Position numbers and translations under genes: made by a program. DNA of 46,045 nucleotides from positions 1 through 46,045 of the forward strand of contig JAOQAP010000192.1 of assembly GCA_025963465.1 (NCBI GenBank), in the 5' to 3' direction. The notes beneath the pieces were generated by a model, which was given only the letters and a program-made list of their open reading frames with translations, was not told the DNA's origin and made no database searches. Of the stretch, positions 24,318 to 33,406 are shown in pieces; within the stretch, counting starts at the first letter, position 1, and each line of letters starts with the position of its first letter. The stretch comes from Flavipsychrobacter sp. Its GTDB lineage: Bacteria > Bacteroidota > Bacteroidia > Chitinophagales > Chitinophagaceae.

Positions 24318-25109
24318 TTGCAACACGCTCCTTATTACCTGTACTTGTGGCTGGCCTACCATCTGGTCTTCATCCTGGCATTTGTAGTGCGAGGGCAAAG
24401 GTGGCCGGCAACAGATGATCTGTACTATCCAGCACGCAAATTGTTCATGATACTGGGCGCAGTGGTAGTGCTGTATGTGGTGAGCATAAAATGGATAGCC
24501 GGCTGGCGTATAGATAACTGGTGGGCAGAGGCACTGCCGGTGTTCTTTACTTTTTGCCTGGGGCATATAGTGTTCATCATAGGTCCGCGGGGCGGGGTTA
24601 AGGATATATACAGCAGGTACAGGCGGCAGTATGTGGGTGTGGCCGCAGGCTATATAGTGCTGTTCTACGCCAGGCTGCTGCTGGCGGTTTTATCGGGCTT
24701 CTCTTATAATGTGCATGCCTCAGCCTCCTTCCTGCCCGATGTGCGGACCAATGACCTGCACCTGTTCAGGAATTACTACCTCAGCTCATCAGAACGCAAG
24801 GGGATTGTGCTGGAAAAGAAGATGTTTATATTCTCTAAAGATATTGGTGACAGGCACCGTCTCGCCGGTAGCATGTGCAGTTTCCACAATTACGATCTTG
24901 CCGGAGATGGCTCCGCAGATCCGTTCCCCTATGTGGCGCGCAGTGATTCGGAAGTGCAGCTGCAGCTTACACCCGCACACCGGCGCATGGGCTATGTAAG
25001 CTTCAGGATGGCAGGGGACAGCCTGGAGGTAACAGGCTACAGGGCTGTGTTCGATACTGCAGCTACTACCCTGCAATATGAGCAGTGTGGGGTGTACCGC
25101 GCGAAGTAA
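24318..25109 (+). CDS. Membrane protein of unknown function
   Basis: A 263-aa protein. Four hydrophobic segments are seen in the first half (about 8-25, 42-62, 72-90 and 108-128), then a soluble C-terminal domain (about 140-263) rich in polar residues and beta-like strands. An in-frame TAA lies directly before TTG 24318, so the protein starts there or further in; no ATG gives a full first helix. GC content returns to that of the bulk genome here, so it lies outside the AT-rich island. No family is recognised. It is on the same strand as the patatin gene, 137 bp upstream of it. Confidence 0.6.
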   Translation: MQHAPYYLYLWLAYHLVFILAFVVRGQRWPATDDLYYPARKLFMILGAVVVLYVVSIKWIAGWRIDNWWAEALPVFFTFCLGHIVFIIGPRGGVKDIYSRYRRQYVGVAAGYIVLFYARLLLAVLSGFSYNVHASASFLPDVRTNDLHLFRNYYLSSSERKGIVLEKKMFIFSKDIGDRHRLAGSMCSFHNYDLAGDGSADPFPYVARSDSEVQLQLTPAHRRMGYVSFRMAGDSLEVTGYRAVFDTAATTLQYEQCGVYRAK

Positions 25110-25246
25110 AACGCCTATTTGCCTCCAATGTAATGTATGAACATGTTGTGGATTTGTTGCATTAACACCGCATAAACAGTCAATTACATACATGATGTAA
25201 ATTATTTTATATTTTAGCGGTCAGTTGTAACAACCTGATCGTTTAT

Positions 25247-26794
25247 ATGTCGACATACGAAGACCGTTATACCCAGGTGGCCACACCACTTACTACTCCT
25301 TTCGAGGCTATCGCACTTGCCTTTTCGGGCGGTGGTTTCCGCGCTGCGTCATTCAGTCTTGGCTCGCTATGTTACCTGAACAGTTTAAAGATCAAAAAGA
25401 ACGGGTCGGAAGAAGAGCAGCCCCTGCTGGAAAAGGTCACCTACATATCATCGGCATCGGGCGGCACTATTACCAATGCTATGTATGCCCTGCACAAAGC
25501 AAAGGGCCACGACTTTGATACATTCTACAAGGCCATATACAAGTCGCTGGACGGTGATGATATACTGAATGTGGCCATCGACTTCCTGAATGATAAAAGG
25601 GCATGGAACGAATACTATAGCTACAAGTCCAGGAACATCATTAATGCTTTTGCCAAGAGCTACGACACCGAACTTCTGTTTAACGGCGCCACCATAGGCG
25701 ACCTGGCAAAGCCCGAGTTTCCATCGCACCTGGAAGAGGTATGCTTCAACTCTACAGAATTCTTTACCGGGCTGCCATTCAGGCAGCAGGTGAAGATGCA
25801 GCACTGGGCCGGCGAAGAAGACGCGCGTTTCTACTTCGGCAATGAGAATGTGCACCTGGATGGTGATGTGGTGAATAAGCTGAAGCTGGCCGATGTGCTG
25901 GCAGCTTCTTCCTGTTTTCCCGGCGGTTATGAGCCATTAGAACTGCCCCGCGATTTCTGCTACCTCAACTATACCGACGATAACGAACCTGATGTGGAAA
26001 AATGCCTGACCCCGGAAATGCTGTGGGAGCGAATGAACATAGCGCCGCAACGCAGCAGTAAAAAAGAGTACGAATTTATAAAGAATGGCAGGGTAGGGCT
26101 GATGGATGGCGGCGTGACCGATAATCAGGGGCTGGAAAGCGTGATGGAGGCTGATGAGCGCAGGCGCAACGGCAATACAGCGGCAGACAACTTCAACCCG
26201 TTCGACCTGATCCTTATTAATGATGTAGGTAGTTTTTTTATGGCGCCATATGTAGTGCCCGGGGTAAAGGATAATCACATAAGCCTGCTGACCATAGATA
26301 CAATAGTACTGCTGCTGGCACTGGTAATGGGGGTGGGGTTTGTGTCGTTCTACATGGCGTTTATGCACAACCATATCTGGTTTGCCATGCTGGGCAGTAT
26401 AGGTATTATCGTGCCCGCTGTGCTCATATACCCATGGTGGCGGTTGCATGGCAAAATAAAAGACCGGGGTAACAGGGACGCGCTGAACCTGCAGGACACG
26501 TTCTCGCAGGAGGTGATAGACAAGCTGCTGAAGTTTATGAGAAAGACACCGGTATCACTATTGTCTGAGGTGAACAAGAGTCGCTTTAACTCCGTAATGA
26601 TACTCACCAATGATGTGTTCATGAAACGCATCAGGCAGATACTGTTCGAGAGTTTTTATCATAATCCTATATGGAATCACCGCCGCAAGTGCAGCCATAT
26701 TTACGACCTTTCCTACACCAACGCGATAAACAGGATCAGGTCGCAGGAGAGTAAAGATACGGCTCCCGTGCCATCGCATCCTATACAGAGGTAG
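25247..26794 (+). CDS. Patatin-like phospholipase with C-terminal membrane helices
   Basis: A 515-aa protein. Residues 21-300 form a patatin domain: oxyanion-hole GGGFR (28-32), nucleophile Ser71 in SSASGG (68-73, so the residue two before the Ser is Ser69 rather than the usual Gly), and the catalytic Asp285 in MDGGVTDNQG. Two hydrophobic helices (about 347-370 and 374-396) anchor it in the membrane, and a 115-residue tail follows. It would hydrolyse acyl esters of membrane lipids. The frame ends at 26792, while clearly coding-like sequence continues in another frame, so this may be a truncated form of a longer protein. Confidence 0.85.
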   Translation: MSTYEDRYTQVATPLTTPFEAIALAFSGGGFRAASFSLGSLCYLNSLKIKKNGSEEEQPLLEKVTYISSASGGTITNAMYALHKAKGHDFDTFYKAIYKSLDGDDILNVAIDFLNDKRAWNEYYSYKSRNIINAFAKSYDTELLFNGATIGDLAKPEFPSHLEEVCFNSTEFFTGLPFRQQVKMQHWAGEEDARFYFGNENVHLDGDVVNKLKLADVLAASSCFPGGYEPLELPRDFCYLNYTDDNEPDVEKCLTPEMLWERMNIAPQRSSKKEYEFIKNGRVGLMDGGVTDNQGLESVMEADERRRNGNTAADNFNPFDLILINDVGSFFMAPYVVPGVKDNHISLLTIDTIVLLLALVMGVGFVSFYMAFMHNHIWFAMLGSIGIIVPAVLIYPWWRLHGKIKDRGNRDALNLQDTFSQEVIDKLLKFMRKTPVSLLSEVNKSRFNSVMILTNDVFMKRIRQILFESFYHNPIWNHRRKCSHIYDLSYTNAINRIRSQESKDTAPVPSHPIQR

Positions 26795-27189
26795 CAGAAA
26801 CGGCACGTTGCATGGGCACTACGCTATGGTTTGATGAGGGTAGCAAGCTGACCGCGCAAACAATGGCGTGCATCATAGCCTGCGGGCAGTTCACAACCTG
26901 CTACAACCTGATGGATTATATAACAAAGCTGAGGAAGCCCGAAGTGTGGGATAACTTTGACCAAGCCTATAAAGACAGGATAGACTATATAGACCAGCAA
27001 CTAAAAAGGGACTGGAAGGCATTCCAGAAAGATCCTTTCTTCCTGTATAACAAAATGGGCGTAGCTATACTGGGTCCGACATTTGTTCCCGTAGATCATA
27101 CCAGGATACCCGTTCCGGAACAGTCTGATTTTGACACGACGAATGAGCCTGCACTGAAGCCATTGCTGGGTGGTTACGGCGATCATTAG
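26755..27189 (+). pseudogene. Frame-shifted C-terminal continuation of the patatin-like protein
   Basis: This frame is open from 26755 and overlaps the end of the patatin frame by 40 bp. It encodes YTEVAETARCMGTTLWFDEG and then a 125-aa region from ATG 26812 (MACIIACGQFTTCYNLMDYI, DRIDYIDQQLKRDWKAFQKD). The coding-like sequence before the ATG and the abrupt patatin end fit a single-base loss near 26755-26794 in one longer gene of about 645 codons. Alternatively ATG 26812 starts a separate small gene 17 bp after the patatin stop. No canonical slippery heptamer for programmed frameshifting was seen. Confidence 0.5.
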
Positions 27190-27281
27190 GGAATCGTTAA
27201 AACAATGTTGATACTCACTCGCTGGCACAGATTTTGATTTGGTTAAAATGTATAACAACCAAAGAAATTAAAATCAACGAC

Positions 27282-27536
27282 ATGAGTAACGCACAGGAAG
27301 TTTTCGAATTTATAAAGAATAAGTGCATCAATAATGACATGGACGAGCGCAGCGATTGCTACCGCGAGTTGTCTAATATGCTGACCGCTACCATAGGGGA
27401 GCGATCTGTACTTGCCTATGTGCGCAAGCTGGCTTATGCAGGCCTTATAAAATTTGATGAGTTCAGCCGCCGCATTGTGCTTACGCGCAAGGGCAGGGTA
27501 ACGCAGTCTGTAAATGACATGGCACTGGGTATCTAA
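27282..27536 (+). CDS. Small winged-helix-like protein, unknown function
   Basis: An 84-aa protein from ATG 27282; the longer reading to 27234 lacks a normal start codon. Residues 36-74 (NMLTATIGERSVLAYVRKLA, then YAGLIKFDEFSRRIVLTRKG) have the helix-helix-wing character of a small winged-helix domain, so it may bind DNA. Its stop overlaps the stop of the convergent phospholipase gene by 3 bp. No family is recognised. Confidence 0.55.
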   Translation: MSNAQEVFEFIKNKCINNDMDERSDCYRELSNMLTATIGERSVLAYVRKLAYAGLIKFDEFSRRIVLTRKGRVTQSVNDMALGI

Positions 27537-28537
27537 TCTTTCTGCCTGTTTATTTTAGGTTTCAGGAACGGCTTATCAAAAGAGGATATCACGAAGGTAA
27601 AGCCCAGGCTGCTCATTCTCTTGCCATATTGCGCTATGTCGCCGTTAAAGCCATTCATATAGGTAATGCCCATTGGTAACTTTGCCAGGTTGAAACCCAG
27701 CAGCAGCTTTACAGTATTGTGTGCAAAAGGACTGGTGATACCGCTTTCGTATGATACCCTGAGTTTGTTGAAGCGTTTTTCCGGCCTGAATACGGTGAAG
27801 ATAGCAGTTAGTCCGCTTACTTCATTGCGTGTGTACCTGTTGCCATACCAGGCGCTTTCCCAGCTCCTGTATTCTTCTTTGTTTCCCTCCATAAAGCCAT
27901 AGTCGAGATAGTAACGCATGCTCAGCTCTGTTTCTATCACCACATTCTTATCCTTACGTGTTGCAAAGTCATACACCCCGCTGAAGCCCACATAGTCCCA
28001 TCCGCGGCTTATATAGTCCAGCGTTTGTTTTATCGGGTCCTGCGATTTGTTGATCTTATATGAGTGTGACAGAGAATAAAAAGTAGCGGAGTCCTCTACC
28101 GATTGCCCGTTCGATTCATGACCATAACCAAACCTGATCTTCAGGTCGGTAGGGCCTTTCTTCGGTGAGTATTCCAGGTACATCTGCGGGTTGAATCGTT
28201 TTTCTATTACCGGCGATGATGGCCTTGTGCCAATGTACTGTGCCAGTCGCGTAGTAAACGAAAAGTAGAGGTGCAGGTCTTGTTGTATGAGATCAGAGAG
28301 CTTGTCAAAAGGGTATACCCTCAATGATTCTGATAAAGTAAAATCAAGAAATGGCTGGTCATCGGAATCGAAAGAGTAGCCAACGAGGTTGTCTTCAAAG
28401 GTCTGCAGCTTCAGCACCTGCTCTATTTTCTTCTTCAGCTTGCGTGGTTTTGAAACAGTACTTTGTTCTGTTTCAACAGTTTGCGCATATGCATGAAGTG
28501 ATAAGAAGGAAAGAAATACCAGGAAGGACTTTTTCAT
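27533..28537 (-). CDS. Outer-membrane phospholipase A (OMPLA/PldA-like)
   Basis: A 334-aa outer-membrane protein with a signal peptide (MKKSFLVFLSFLSLHAYA|Q). The active-site motif is FGYGHESNGQ with His140 and Ser142, matching the YxHxSNG of E. coli PldA, and a second block ISRGWDYVGFSG (equivalent to the RSWNR region) follows after a long insert. The rest is beta-barrel (RFNPQMYLEYSPKKGPTDLKIRFGYG; LRVSYESGI; KLLLGFNL). PldA removes phospholipids misplaced in the outer leaflet, calcium-dependently, on dimerisation. It lies next to a patatin-like phospholipase, so the locus has two lipid hydrolases of different compartments. Confidence 0.85.
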   Translation of the reverse strand: MKKSFLVFLSFLSLHAYAQTVETEQSTVSKPRKLKKKIEQVLKLQTFEDNLVGYSFDSDDQPFLDFTLSESLRVYPFDKLSDLIQQDLHLYFSFTTRLAQYIGTRPSSPVIEKRFNPQMYLEYSPKKGPTDLKIRFGYGHESNGQSVEDSATFYSLSHSYKINKSQDPIKQTLDYISRGWDYVGFSGVYDFATRKDKNVVIETELSMRYYLDYGFMEGNKEEYRSWESAWYGNRYTRNEVSGLTAIFTVFRPEKRFNKLRVSYESGITSPFAHNTVKLLLGFNLAKLPMGITYMNGFNGDIAQYGKRMSSLGFTFVISSFDKPFLKPKINRQKD

Positions 28538-28571
28538 ACGGGTAAGGATATAATAATAGTTTTATAAAAGT

Positions 28572-28820
28572 TTATTTTTCCCATTCCTGGTCGCTGCCGG
28601 GTGCGTGGCATACTATGCGCCAGTCTATGCAGTTGCCTTTACGGTCTTTTTTAAAGCACTTCATGAAGCAGATATTGCCGTCCTCATCCGGCTCCATGTG
28701 GGTTTCCGCAGCATCGGGTGCGGCATTCATTTTTTTAATGGTGAACTTCATGGCCTTGTTGCCCACATTGATGTGGATATCACCCTCGAAATGTTCCGGC
28801 AGATTGATCGTTTTTTTCAT
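28572..28820 (-). CDS. Small Cys-containing cytoplasmic protein, unknown
   Basis: An 82-aa protein from ATG 28820 (the reading to 28850 adds a Gln/Asn-rich leader). Strand-like N-terminal half (INLPEHFEGDIHINVGNKAM), then an acidic stretch (MEPDEDGN) and four cysteines (51, 55, 64, 71) in CFMKC-x8-C-x6-C spacing near WRIVCHAPG, which might bind a metal. No signal peptide. It lies 34 bp upstream of the phospholipase start on the same strand and could be co-transcribed with it. Confidence 0.55.
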   Translation of the reverse strand: MKKTINLPEHFEGDIHINVGNKAMKFTIKKMNAAPDAAETHMEPDEDGNICFMKCFKKDRKGNCIDWRIVCHAPGSDQEWEK

Positions 28821-29116
28821 AAAGGGAGGTTGTTGGTTATTGTACTGCAAATATGAAAAACTTTGCTGACTATTGATATGGGAAAAACACCCCTTTGGGT
28901 AAACGCCCGTTTGCGGGGTGAATATTTGTTTGATATTTTTTAATTCCCGTTAAGTAATAAACGGGTGATGCTTCGATACGCCGGCATTAATCAACTATTA
29001 ATAGCGCTGTTTTTGCGTTGCCGCACGCACCGGAATACAACCCAACCTTTGGGTATACCCGTGTGTCTTTAGTCGTTGACCACTTCTTTTCTTTACCTAA
29101 AACCAAACTTAACAAA

Positions 29117-30679
29117 ATGAAGAAACGCTACTTATTATTTGCAGCCATGTTTACTATTGGCACTATTACCTCACAGGCCCAGACAATATCTACTTACGCA
29201 GGCTCAGGTACCGGCTCAGGTGGATACAGCGGTGACGGCGGCCCTGCAACTGCAGCACAAATGAAGATAACAGGTGGCATAGCCCGGGATATTACCGGCA
29301 ACCTGTACATAGCTGATCCTATGAACTTTTGCGTGCGCATGGTGACGCCGGCAGGCATCATCTCTACCTTTGCAGGCGGGGGCTCTACGCTGGGCGATGG
29401 CGGTCCTGCCACTGCCGCTATGATAGTTACTCCCAGTACAGTGGCTGTAGACGCCTCAGGGAATGTATATATTGCTGACCTGGATAACCGTATACGTAAA
29501 GTAACGACAGCAGGCACCATATCCACTATAGTGGGTGTAGGTGGCACAGGCGGCTCGTCAGGTGATGGCAGTGCAGGTATCCTTGCAAAGCTGGACCAGC
29601 CTGAAGCGCTTGCATTTGATGCCACCGGCAACCTGTACATAGGAGACTATGGCAACCATAAAGTGCGCAAAGTAACACCGGCCAATCTTATAACTACTTT
29701 CGCAGGCAACGGCACGTCGGGTTTGTCAGGAGATGGAAGCCCTGCTACCGCGGCTGAGCTGAAAGCGCCGTCTGGCCTGGCGGTAGATGCCGCAGGCAAT
29801 GTATACATTGCTGATGCAGCAAACTCTAACATCCGTATGGTGACGCCGGCCGGTATCATCTCCACCTTTGCAGGTGGGGGTTCCACACTGGGCGATGGTG
29901 GTCCTGCTACAGCAGCTAAGCTAAGCCTGCCCAGCGGGCTGGCATTTGATGGTAGTGGTAATTTGTATGTAGCTGATGAAGCCAATCATAGAATGCGTAA
30001 GATAACTCCGGCGGGTATAATAACAACCGTGGCAGGCGATGGCACCGGTGCTCTTATGGGTGATGGTGGACCTGCTACTGCTGCACAGCTGAACCAGCCC
30101 ATTGCGGTGGTCTTTGATGCGACAAACAATATGTTTATCTCTGATAATGGCAACCACCGTGTACGTAAGGTTACAGCATCTTCCACTACAATTACTGTAA
30201 CGGGCAGTGCAGGTACTTTGTGCACTGCGAAAACAACCACGCTCAGCAGTTCCACAACAGGTGGCACGTGGACAAGCACTGCAACCACTGTGGCAACAGT
30301 AGGTTCTTCTTCAGGCGTGGTAACAGGTGTGGCAGCTGGTACGGCAACCATTTCTTACAACACCAGTTCCGGTGGTGGGGCGAAAACAGTTACTGTTGTG
30401 GTGTGTAAAGTGGGCGTGAACAATGTAAACGCAAATGATGCCGGGTTAAAGATATTCCCTAATCCTAACTACGGCACGTTCAATATACACCTGGCAACAC
30501 CATTTGATGAGTATGCTGTAGTAACTATTACCAATATGGTAGGCGTGAAAATAAAGGAATTGAAAATGACCACTAATCAGCCACTGGACCTGCAACTGAA
30601 TGCACCTCCGGGTATCTACTTCCTGGAGGCAGTGACGCCCCATGGCCGGTGGAGCGAAAAGATAACGCAGCTGCAATAG
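29117..30679 (+). CDS. Secreted NHL-repeat protein (6 repeats) with Ig-like domain and T9SS tail
   Basis: A 520-aa protein from ATG 29117, which gives a clean signal peptide (MKKRYLLFAAMFTIGTITSQAQ). Six NHL repeats of about 54-57 aa follow (pattern: TFAGxG...GDGGPATAAxL..PxGLAxDxxGNxYIAD..NxRxRKVTPAGIIS), enough for one six-bladed propeller. A single Ig-like (Big_2-type) module (TTGGTWTSTATTVATVGSSSGVVTGVAAGTATISY) and a type A C-terminal sorting domain (IFPNPNYGTF ... GIYFLEAVT) complete it. It should be exported by Sec and then by the type IX system to the cell surface. Propellers of this kind bind ligands or proteins. It is a shorter paralogue of the gene at 34042. Confidence 0.85.
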   Translation: MKKRYLLFAAMFTIGTITSQAQTISTYAGSGTGSGGYSGDGGPATAAQMKITGGIARDITGNLYIADPMNFCVRMVTPAGIISTFAGGGSTLGDGGPATAAMIVTPSTVAVDASGNVYIADLDNRIRKVTTAGTISTIVGVGGTGGSSGDGSAGILAKLDQPEALAFDATGNLYIGDYGNHKVRKVTPANLITTFAGNGTSGLSGDGSPATAAELKAPSGLAVDAAGNVYIADAANSNIRMVTPAGIISTFAGGGSTLGDGGPATAAKLSLPSGLAFDGSGNLYVADEANHRMRKITPAGIITTVAGDGTGALMGDGGPATAAQLNQPIAVVFDATNNMFISDNGNHRVRKVTASSTTITVTGSAGTLCTAKTTTLSSSTTGGTWTSTATTVATVGSSSGVVTGVAAGTATISYNTSSGGGAKTVTVVVCKVGVNNVNANDAGLKIFPNPNYGTFNIHLATPFDEYAVVTITNMVGVKIKELKMTTNQPLDLQLNAPPGIYFLEAVTPHGRWSEKITQLQ

Positions 30680-30800
30680 TTCTTTATAGATAATGTAACT
30701 GCTGCCCATGGACTACTGTTCATGGGCAGTGTTATGTACTATTTGTGGCTGGTGAGCAAGATCCGGTTATTTGGTGTATATTTATTTTACAGTTGCCATT

Positions 30801-31634
30801 ATGAAATACATCCTGTTGTGTTTTATGCCCTTACTCTTGCTTTGTGCCTGCTCCCATGAAAAGGCCTTGTATGTGCATACAACAAACAAAGTATTCAGTC
30901 CGGGCATTAAGGATTCGGGAGATATCAAAGTGGACGGGTCGTTAAAGTTCCAGTCGCTGGATAAAGAAGGCAAGGGCTCACCCGTGAGTTTTTTCGCAGA
31001 CGTAGCATGGAGCCCGGTCAATCACCTTAGCATTTTTGGTTCTTATCGTGGTGTGAATAGCAAGGGCGTAACTCATGAACGGTTCTATGGTGGCGTTTTA
31101 AACAGCCGTAACCTGGAGTATCAAACATTTGATCTGAACGGTTACGCCGGCGATATGGGTATTGGTTACTATTGCCGTACGGGTGAGATCGGTAAATTTG
31201 AAGTGTATGGCGGCTTTGGTGTGGGCAACCTGTTCAACTCATCAAATGACATAGACCCCGGTTATTACCGGCTCAATTACTATCGCTATTTTACACAGGT
31301 GGGCTACGGCTATGATTATGATATTCTTTCTTTCATGACAGGTTTCCGGTTGTCAATGGAGCAACTGACGAGCTTTGTGGATGGCGGTAATATAGCCCAG
31401 GGATATGGCACGGGTGCAATTCCTGATCTACTCAACATCACTCGTTCGTATGTTGATCCGTATATGGAGCTGCAGATAGGCGGCAGGCATGTAAAGTTCA
31501 CGATGCAGCTGGGTTATGATATTTCTGTTTACACTCACCCGGCCGGGATCTTATACAGGCCATCGGCCGGTTATATTACTATGGGGGTAGTGTACCAGCG
31601 CAATCCCGCGGTAAGAAAAAAACAGCACCCTTAG
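30801..31634 (+). CDS. Outer-membrane lipoprotein, unknown
   Basis: A 277-aa protein from ATG 30801; an in-frame start 30 bp earlier would add residues before the signal peptide. Lipobox LCAC gives Cys17. The mature part alternates hydrophobic and polar residues with many aromatics (SFFADVAWSPVNHLSIFGSYRGV, VKFTMQLGYDISVYTHPAG, SAGYITMGVVYQRNP), as in beta-barrel-like surface lipoproteins. It follows the NHL-repeat gene by 120 bp on the same strand. No family is recognised. Confidence 0.6.
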   Translation: MKYILLCFMPLLLLCACSHEKALYVHTTNKVFSPGIKDSGDIKVDGSLKFQSLDKEGKGSPVSFFADVAWSPVNHLSIFGSYRGVNSKGVTHERFYGGVLNSRNLEYQTFDLNGYAGDMGIGYYCRTGEIGKFEVYGGFGVGNLFNSSNDIDPGYYRLNYYRYFTQVGYGYDYDILSFMTGFRLSMEQLTSFVDGGNIAQGYGTGAIPDLLNITRSYVDPYMELQIGGRHVKFTMQLGYDISVYTHPAGILYRPSAGYITMGVVYQRNPAVRKKQHP

Positions 31635-31723
31635 CCCGGCAGCGTAACAGATTATGGATGTGCTTTATTCCTGAAATGATCATAGTGTATAGCTATAACC
31701 ACAGAATTGTCTATTTTTACGCC

Positions 31724-32578
31724 ATGTCATTAACATTCTATAAGGAATTGGCTGCACTGAACCGTGCTAAAAGCATTACATCATTATTGCCTGAAAAGGC
31801 CAGGCTTAGAGTTGCAAAAAAGCTATATGATTATCAATCCGCATCTATACATGGTATAGATATGGTAGTGCCGTTGCAGAATGATGGACTGGTGTGCTTC
31901 ATCAATACCAAAGACCTGATAGGATGGAAAATATTTTTCACCGGTGAATATGAGCGTGGTACAAACCGTGTGCTGGAGCAATACGTGAAGGAGGGAGATA
32001 TAGTGATAGAGGCCGGTGCCAACCTTGGTAGCGAAACGGTGCTGCTTTCTAAGATGGTAGGCAAGGGCAGGGTATATGGTTTTGAACCGAACCCGTATAC
32101 ATTTGACCGGCTGAAAACAAATGTGGCCATAAACGAGCTGACCAATGTTGAGGTGTTTGATATTGCCATGGGTGAGAAGAACGGCAGCATCAGCTTTAAT
32201 ATTTACCCGAAGAACTTTTGTAATGCGGGCATGTCCAGCAAATACATGGAAACCCCGCTTACCCGGAAAATAACAGTACAGCAACAGACCCTCGATTCTT
32301 TTGTAAAGGCGCACAACATCAGCAAGGTAGACTTCCTGAAGATGGACATACAAGGCGCGGAAATGGACCTGCTGAAGGGTGCAGGTGAAACTATGGCAAA
32401 GTATAAGCCTAAAGTATTCCTGGAGGCACTGGAAGTATATAATGATGTGAAGGCTATGTATGAAGAGCTGAAAAAGTATGGCTATACCGTACACAATATC
32501 TCAGACGAAGGCACTACGCCTATGAATACCTTAGCCGACGTGAAAGAAGGTAACTGGCTTGCGTTGTATAATAAGTAA
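31724..32578 (+). CDS. FkbM family SAM-dependent methyltransferase
   Basis: A 284-aa protein from ATG 31724; upstream readings give unlikely leaders. SAM-binding motif I is VIEAGANLGS (94-103), with the acidic residue Glu121 in VYGFEPNP, and the FkbM-typical VDFLKMDIQGAEMDLLKGA block follows. FkbM enzymes O-methylate sugars or polyketide-like hydroxyls. The acceptor is unknown; a surface glycan is plausible but no glycan cluster is adjacent. It ends 48 bp before a bidirectional terminator shared with rplI. Confidence 0.88.
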   Translation: MSLTFYKELAALNRAKSITSLLPEKARLRVAKKLYDYQSASIHGIDMVVPLQNDGLVCFINTKDLIGWKIFFTGEYERGTNRVLEQYVKEGDIVIEAGANLGSETVLLSKMVGKGRVYGFEPNPYTFDRLKTNVAINELTNVEVFDIAMGEKNGSISFNIYPKNFCNAGMSSKYMETPLTRKITVQQQTLDSFVKAHNISKVDFLKMDIQGAEMDLLKGAGETMAKYKPKVFLEALEVYNDVKAMYEELKKYGYTVHNISDEGTTPMNTLADVKEGNWLALYNK

Positions 32579-32626
32579 GCCAATAACCTTTGTACGGTAA
32601 ACTGAATAATAAAAAGCATAAAACAC

Positions 32627-32655
32627 AAAAGCCATTCCGCAGGGGAATGGCTTTT
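32627..32655. terminator. Bidirectional terminator between the FkbM gene and rplI
   Basis: A perfect 12-bp stem (32627-32638 with 32644-32655) with loop GCAGG, A-run on the left and T-run on the right, so it can end both converging transcripts. Confidence 0.88.
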
Positions 32656-32675
32656 GCAATACTTGTACAGTAAGC

Positions 32676-33122
32676 TTATTCGCTAACTACTTCGAATTCG
32701 ATCTCAACAACATTGTCTTTACCGAAGTCTATGCTCGCTTTGTAAGTACCAGCTTCCTTGACATCGTCAACGATAGAGATACGACGGCGATCAATTTCGT
32801 AGCCTTTCTGCTCACGGATAGCACGTGCTATCTGTATTGCAGTAACAGAACCGAATATCTTGCCACTGATGCCGATCTTAGCACCTACCTTAACAGGAGA
32901 TGCTTTAAGCACCGCTGTAACGTTAGCTATCTCAGCCATCAGTTTAGTTTCTTTCTTCTGCAATTGCTTGCGGCGCTCTTCCATTATTTTGGTATTAGAG
33001 CCACTTGCTTCTATTGCGTACTTCTGTGGTATCAGGTAGTTACGGGCATATCCCGGCTTTACTTCTACCATCTCATGGGCAGCGCCCAGGTTGTCAACAT
33101 CTTTTATAAGAATTACGTTCAT
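32676..33122 (-). CDS. rplI: 50S ribosomal protein L9
   Basis: A 148-aa ribosomal protein. The N-terminal domain is MNVILIKDVDNLGAAHEMVEVKPGYARNYL, followed by a long connecting helix (KIMEERRKQLQKKETKLMAEI) and a C-terminal RNA-binding domain. L9 binds domain V of 23S rRNA at the base of L1. It is the last gene of the rpsF-rpsR-rplI operon; spacing to rpsR is 6 bp. Confidence 0.97.
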   Translation of the reverse strand: MNVILIKDVDNLGAAHEMVEVKPGYARNYLIPQKYAIEASGSNTKIMEERRKQLQKKETKLMAEIANVTAVLKASPVKVGAKIGISGKIFGSVTAIQIARAIREQKGYEIDRRRISIVDDVKEAGTYKASIDFGKDNVVEIEFEVVSE

Positions 33123-33128
33123 TTTGTT

Positions 33129-33395
33129 TTACTTTAAAAGGTCAGTAACATAAGGTAAAAGAGCCATCTGGCGGGCCTTTTTTATCGCCTGGGATACTTT
33201 ACGCTGGTATTTCAGCGAGTTTCCGGTAATACGGCGTGGTAACATCCTTCCCTGTTCGTTAAGGAACTTTTTCAGGAATTCACCATCCTTATAATCTATG
33301 TACCGGATGCCCATTTTCTTAAAACGACAGTACTTTTTCTGGCGTTTTTCTACCTTCTGGGAGGTAAGGAACTTTATTTCGTTTTGCTTAGCCAT
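33129..33395 (-). CDS. rpsR: 30S ribosomal protein S18
   Basis: An 88-aa ribosomal protein with the conserved [33 protein letters not shown] and [20 protein letters not shown] blocks. S18 pairs with S6 on the platform of the 30S subunit. Middle gene of the operon. Confidence 0.97.
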   Translation of the reverse strand: MAKQNEIKFLTSQKVEKRQKKYCRFKKMGIRYIDYKDGEFLKKFLNEQGRMLPRRITGNSLKYQRKVSQAIKKARQMALLPYVTDLLK

Positions 33396-33406
33396 TTTCG
33401 TGTTGT

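Noticed and set aside
26755-26794. Programmed -1 frameshift joining the two patatin parts
   Set aside because: No canonical X-XXY-YYZ slippery heptamer is present in the overlap in the patatin frame; mutation or sequencing error is simpler.
25247-26794. CBASS effector (CapV-like patatin)
   Set aside because: No CD-NTase gene or Cap2/Cap3-type genes are present in the window and the protein has extra membrane helices.
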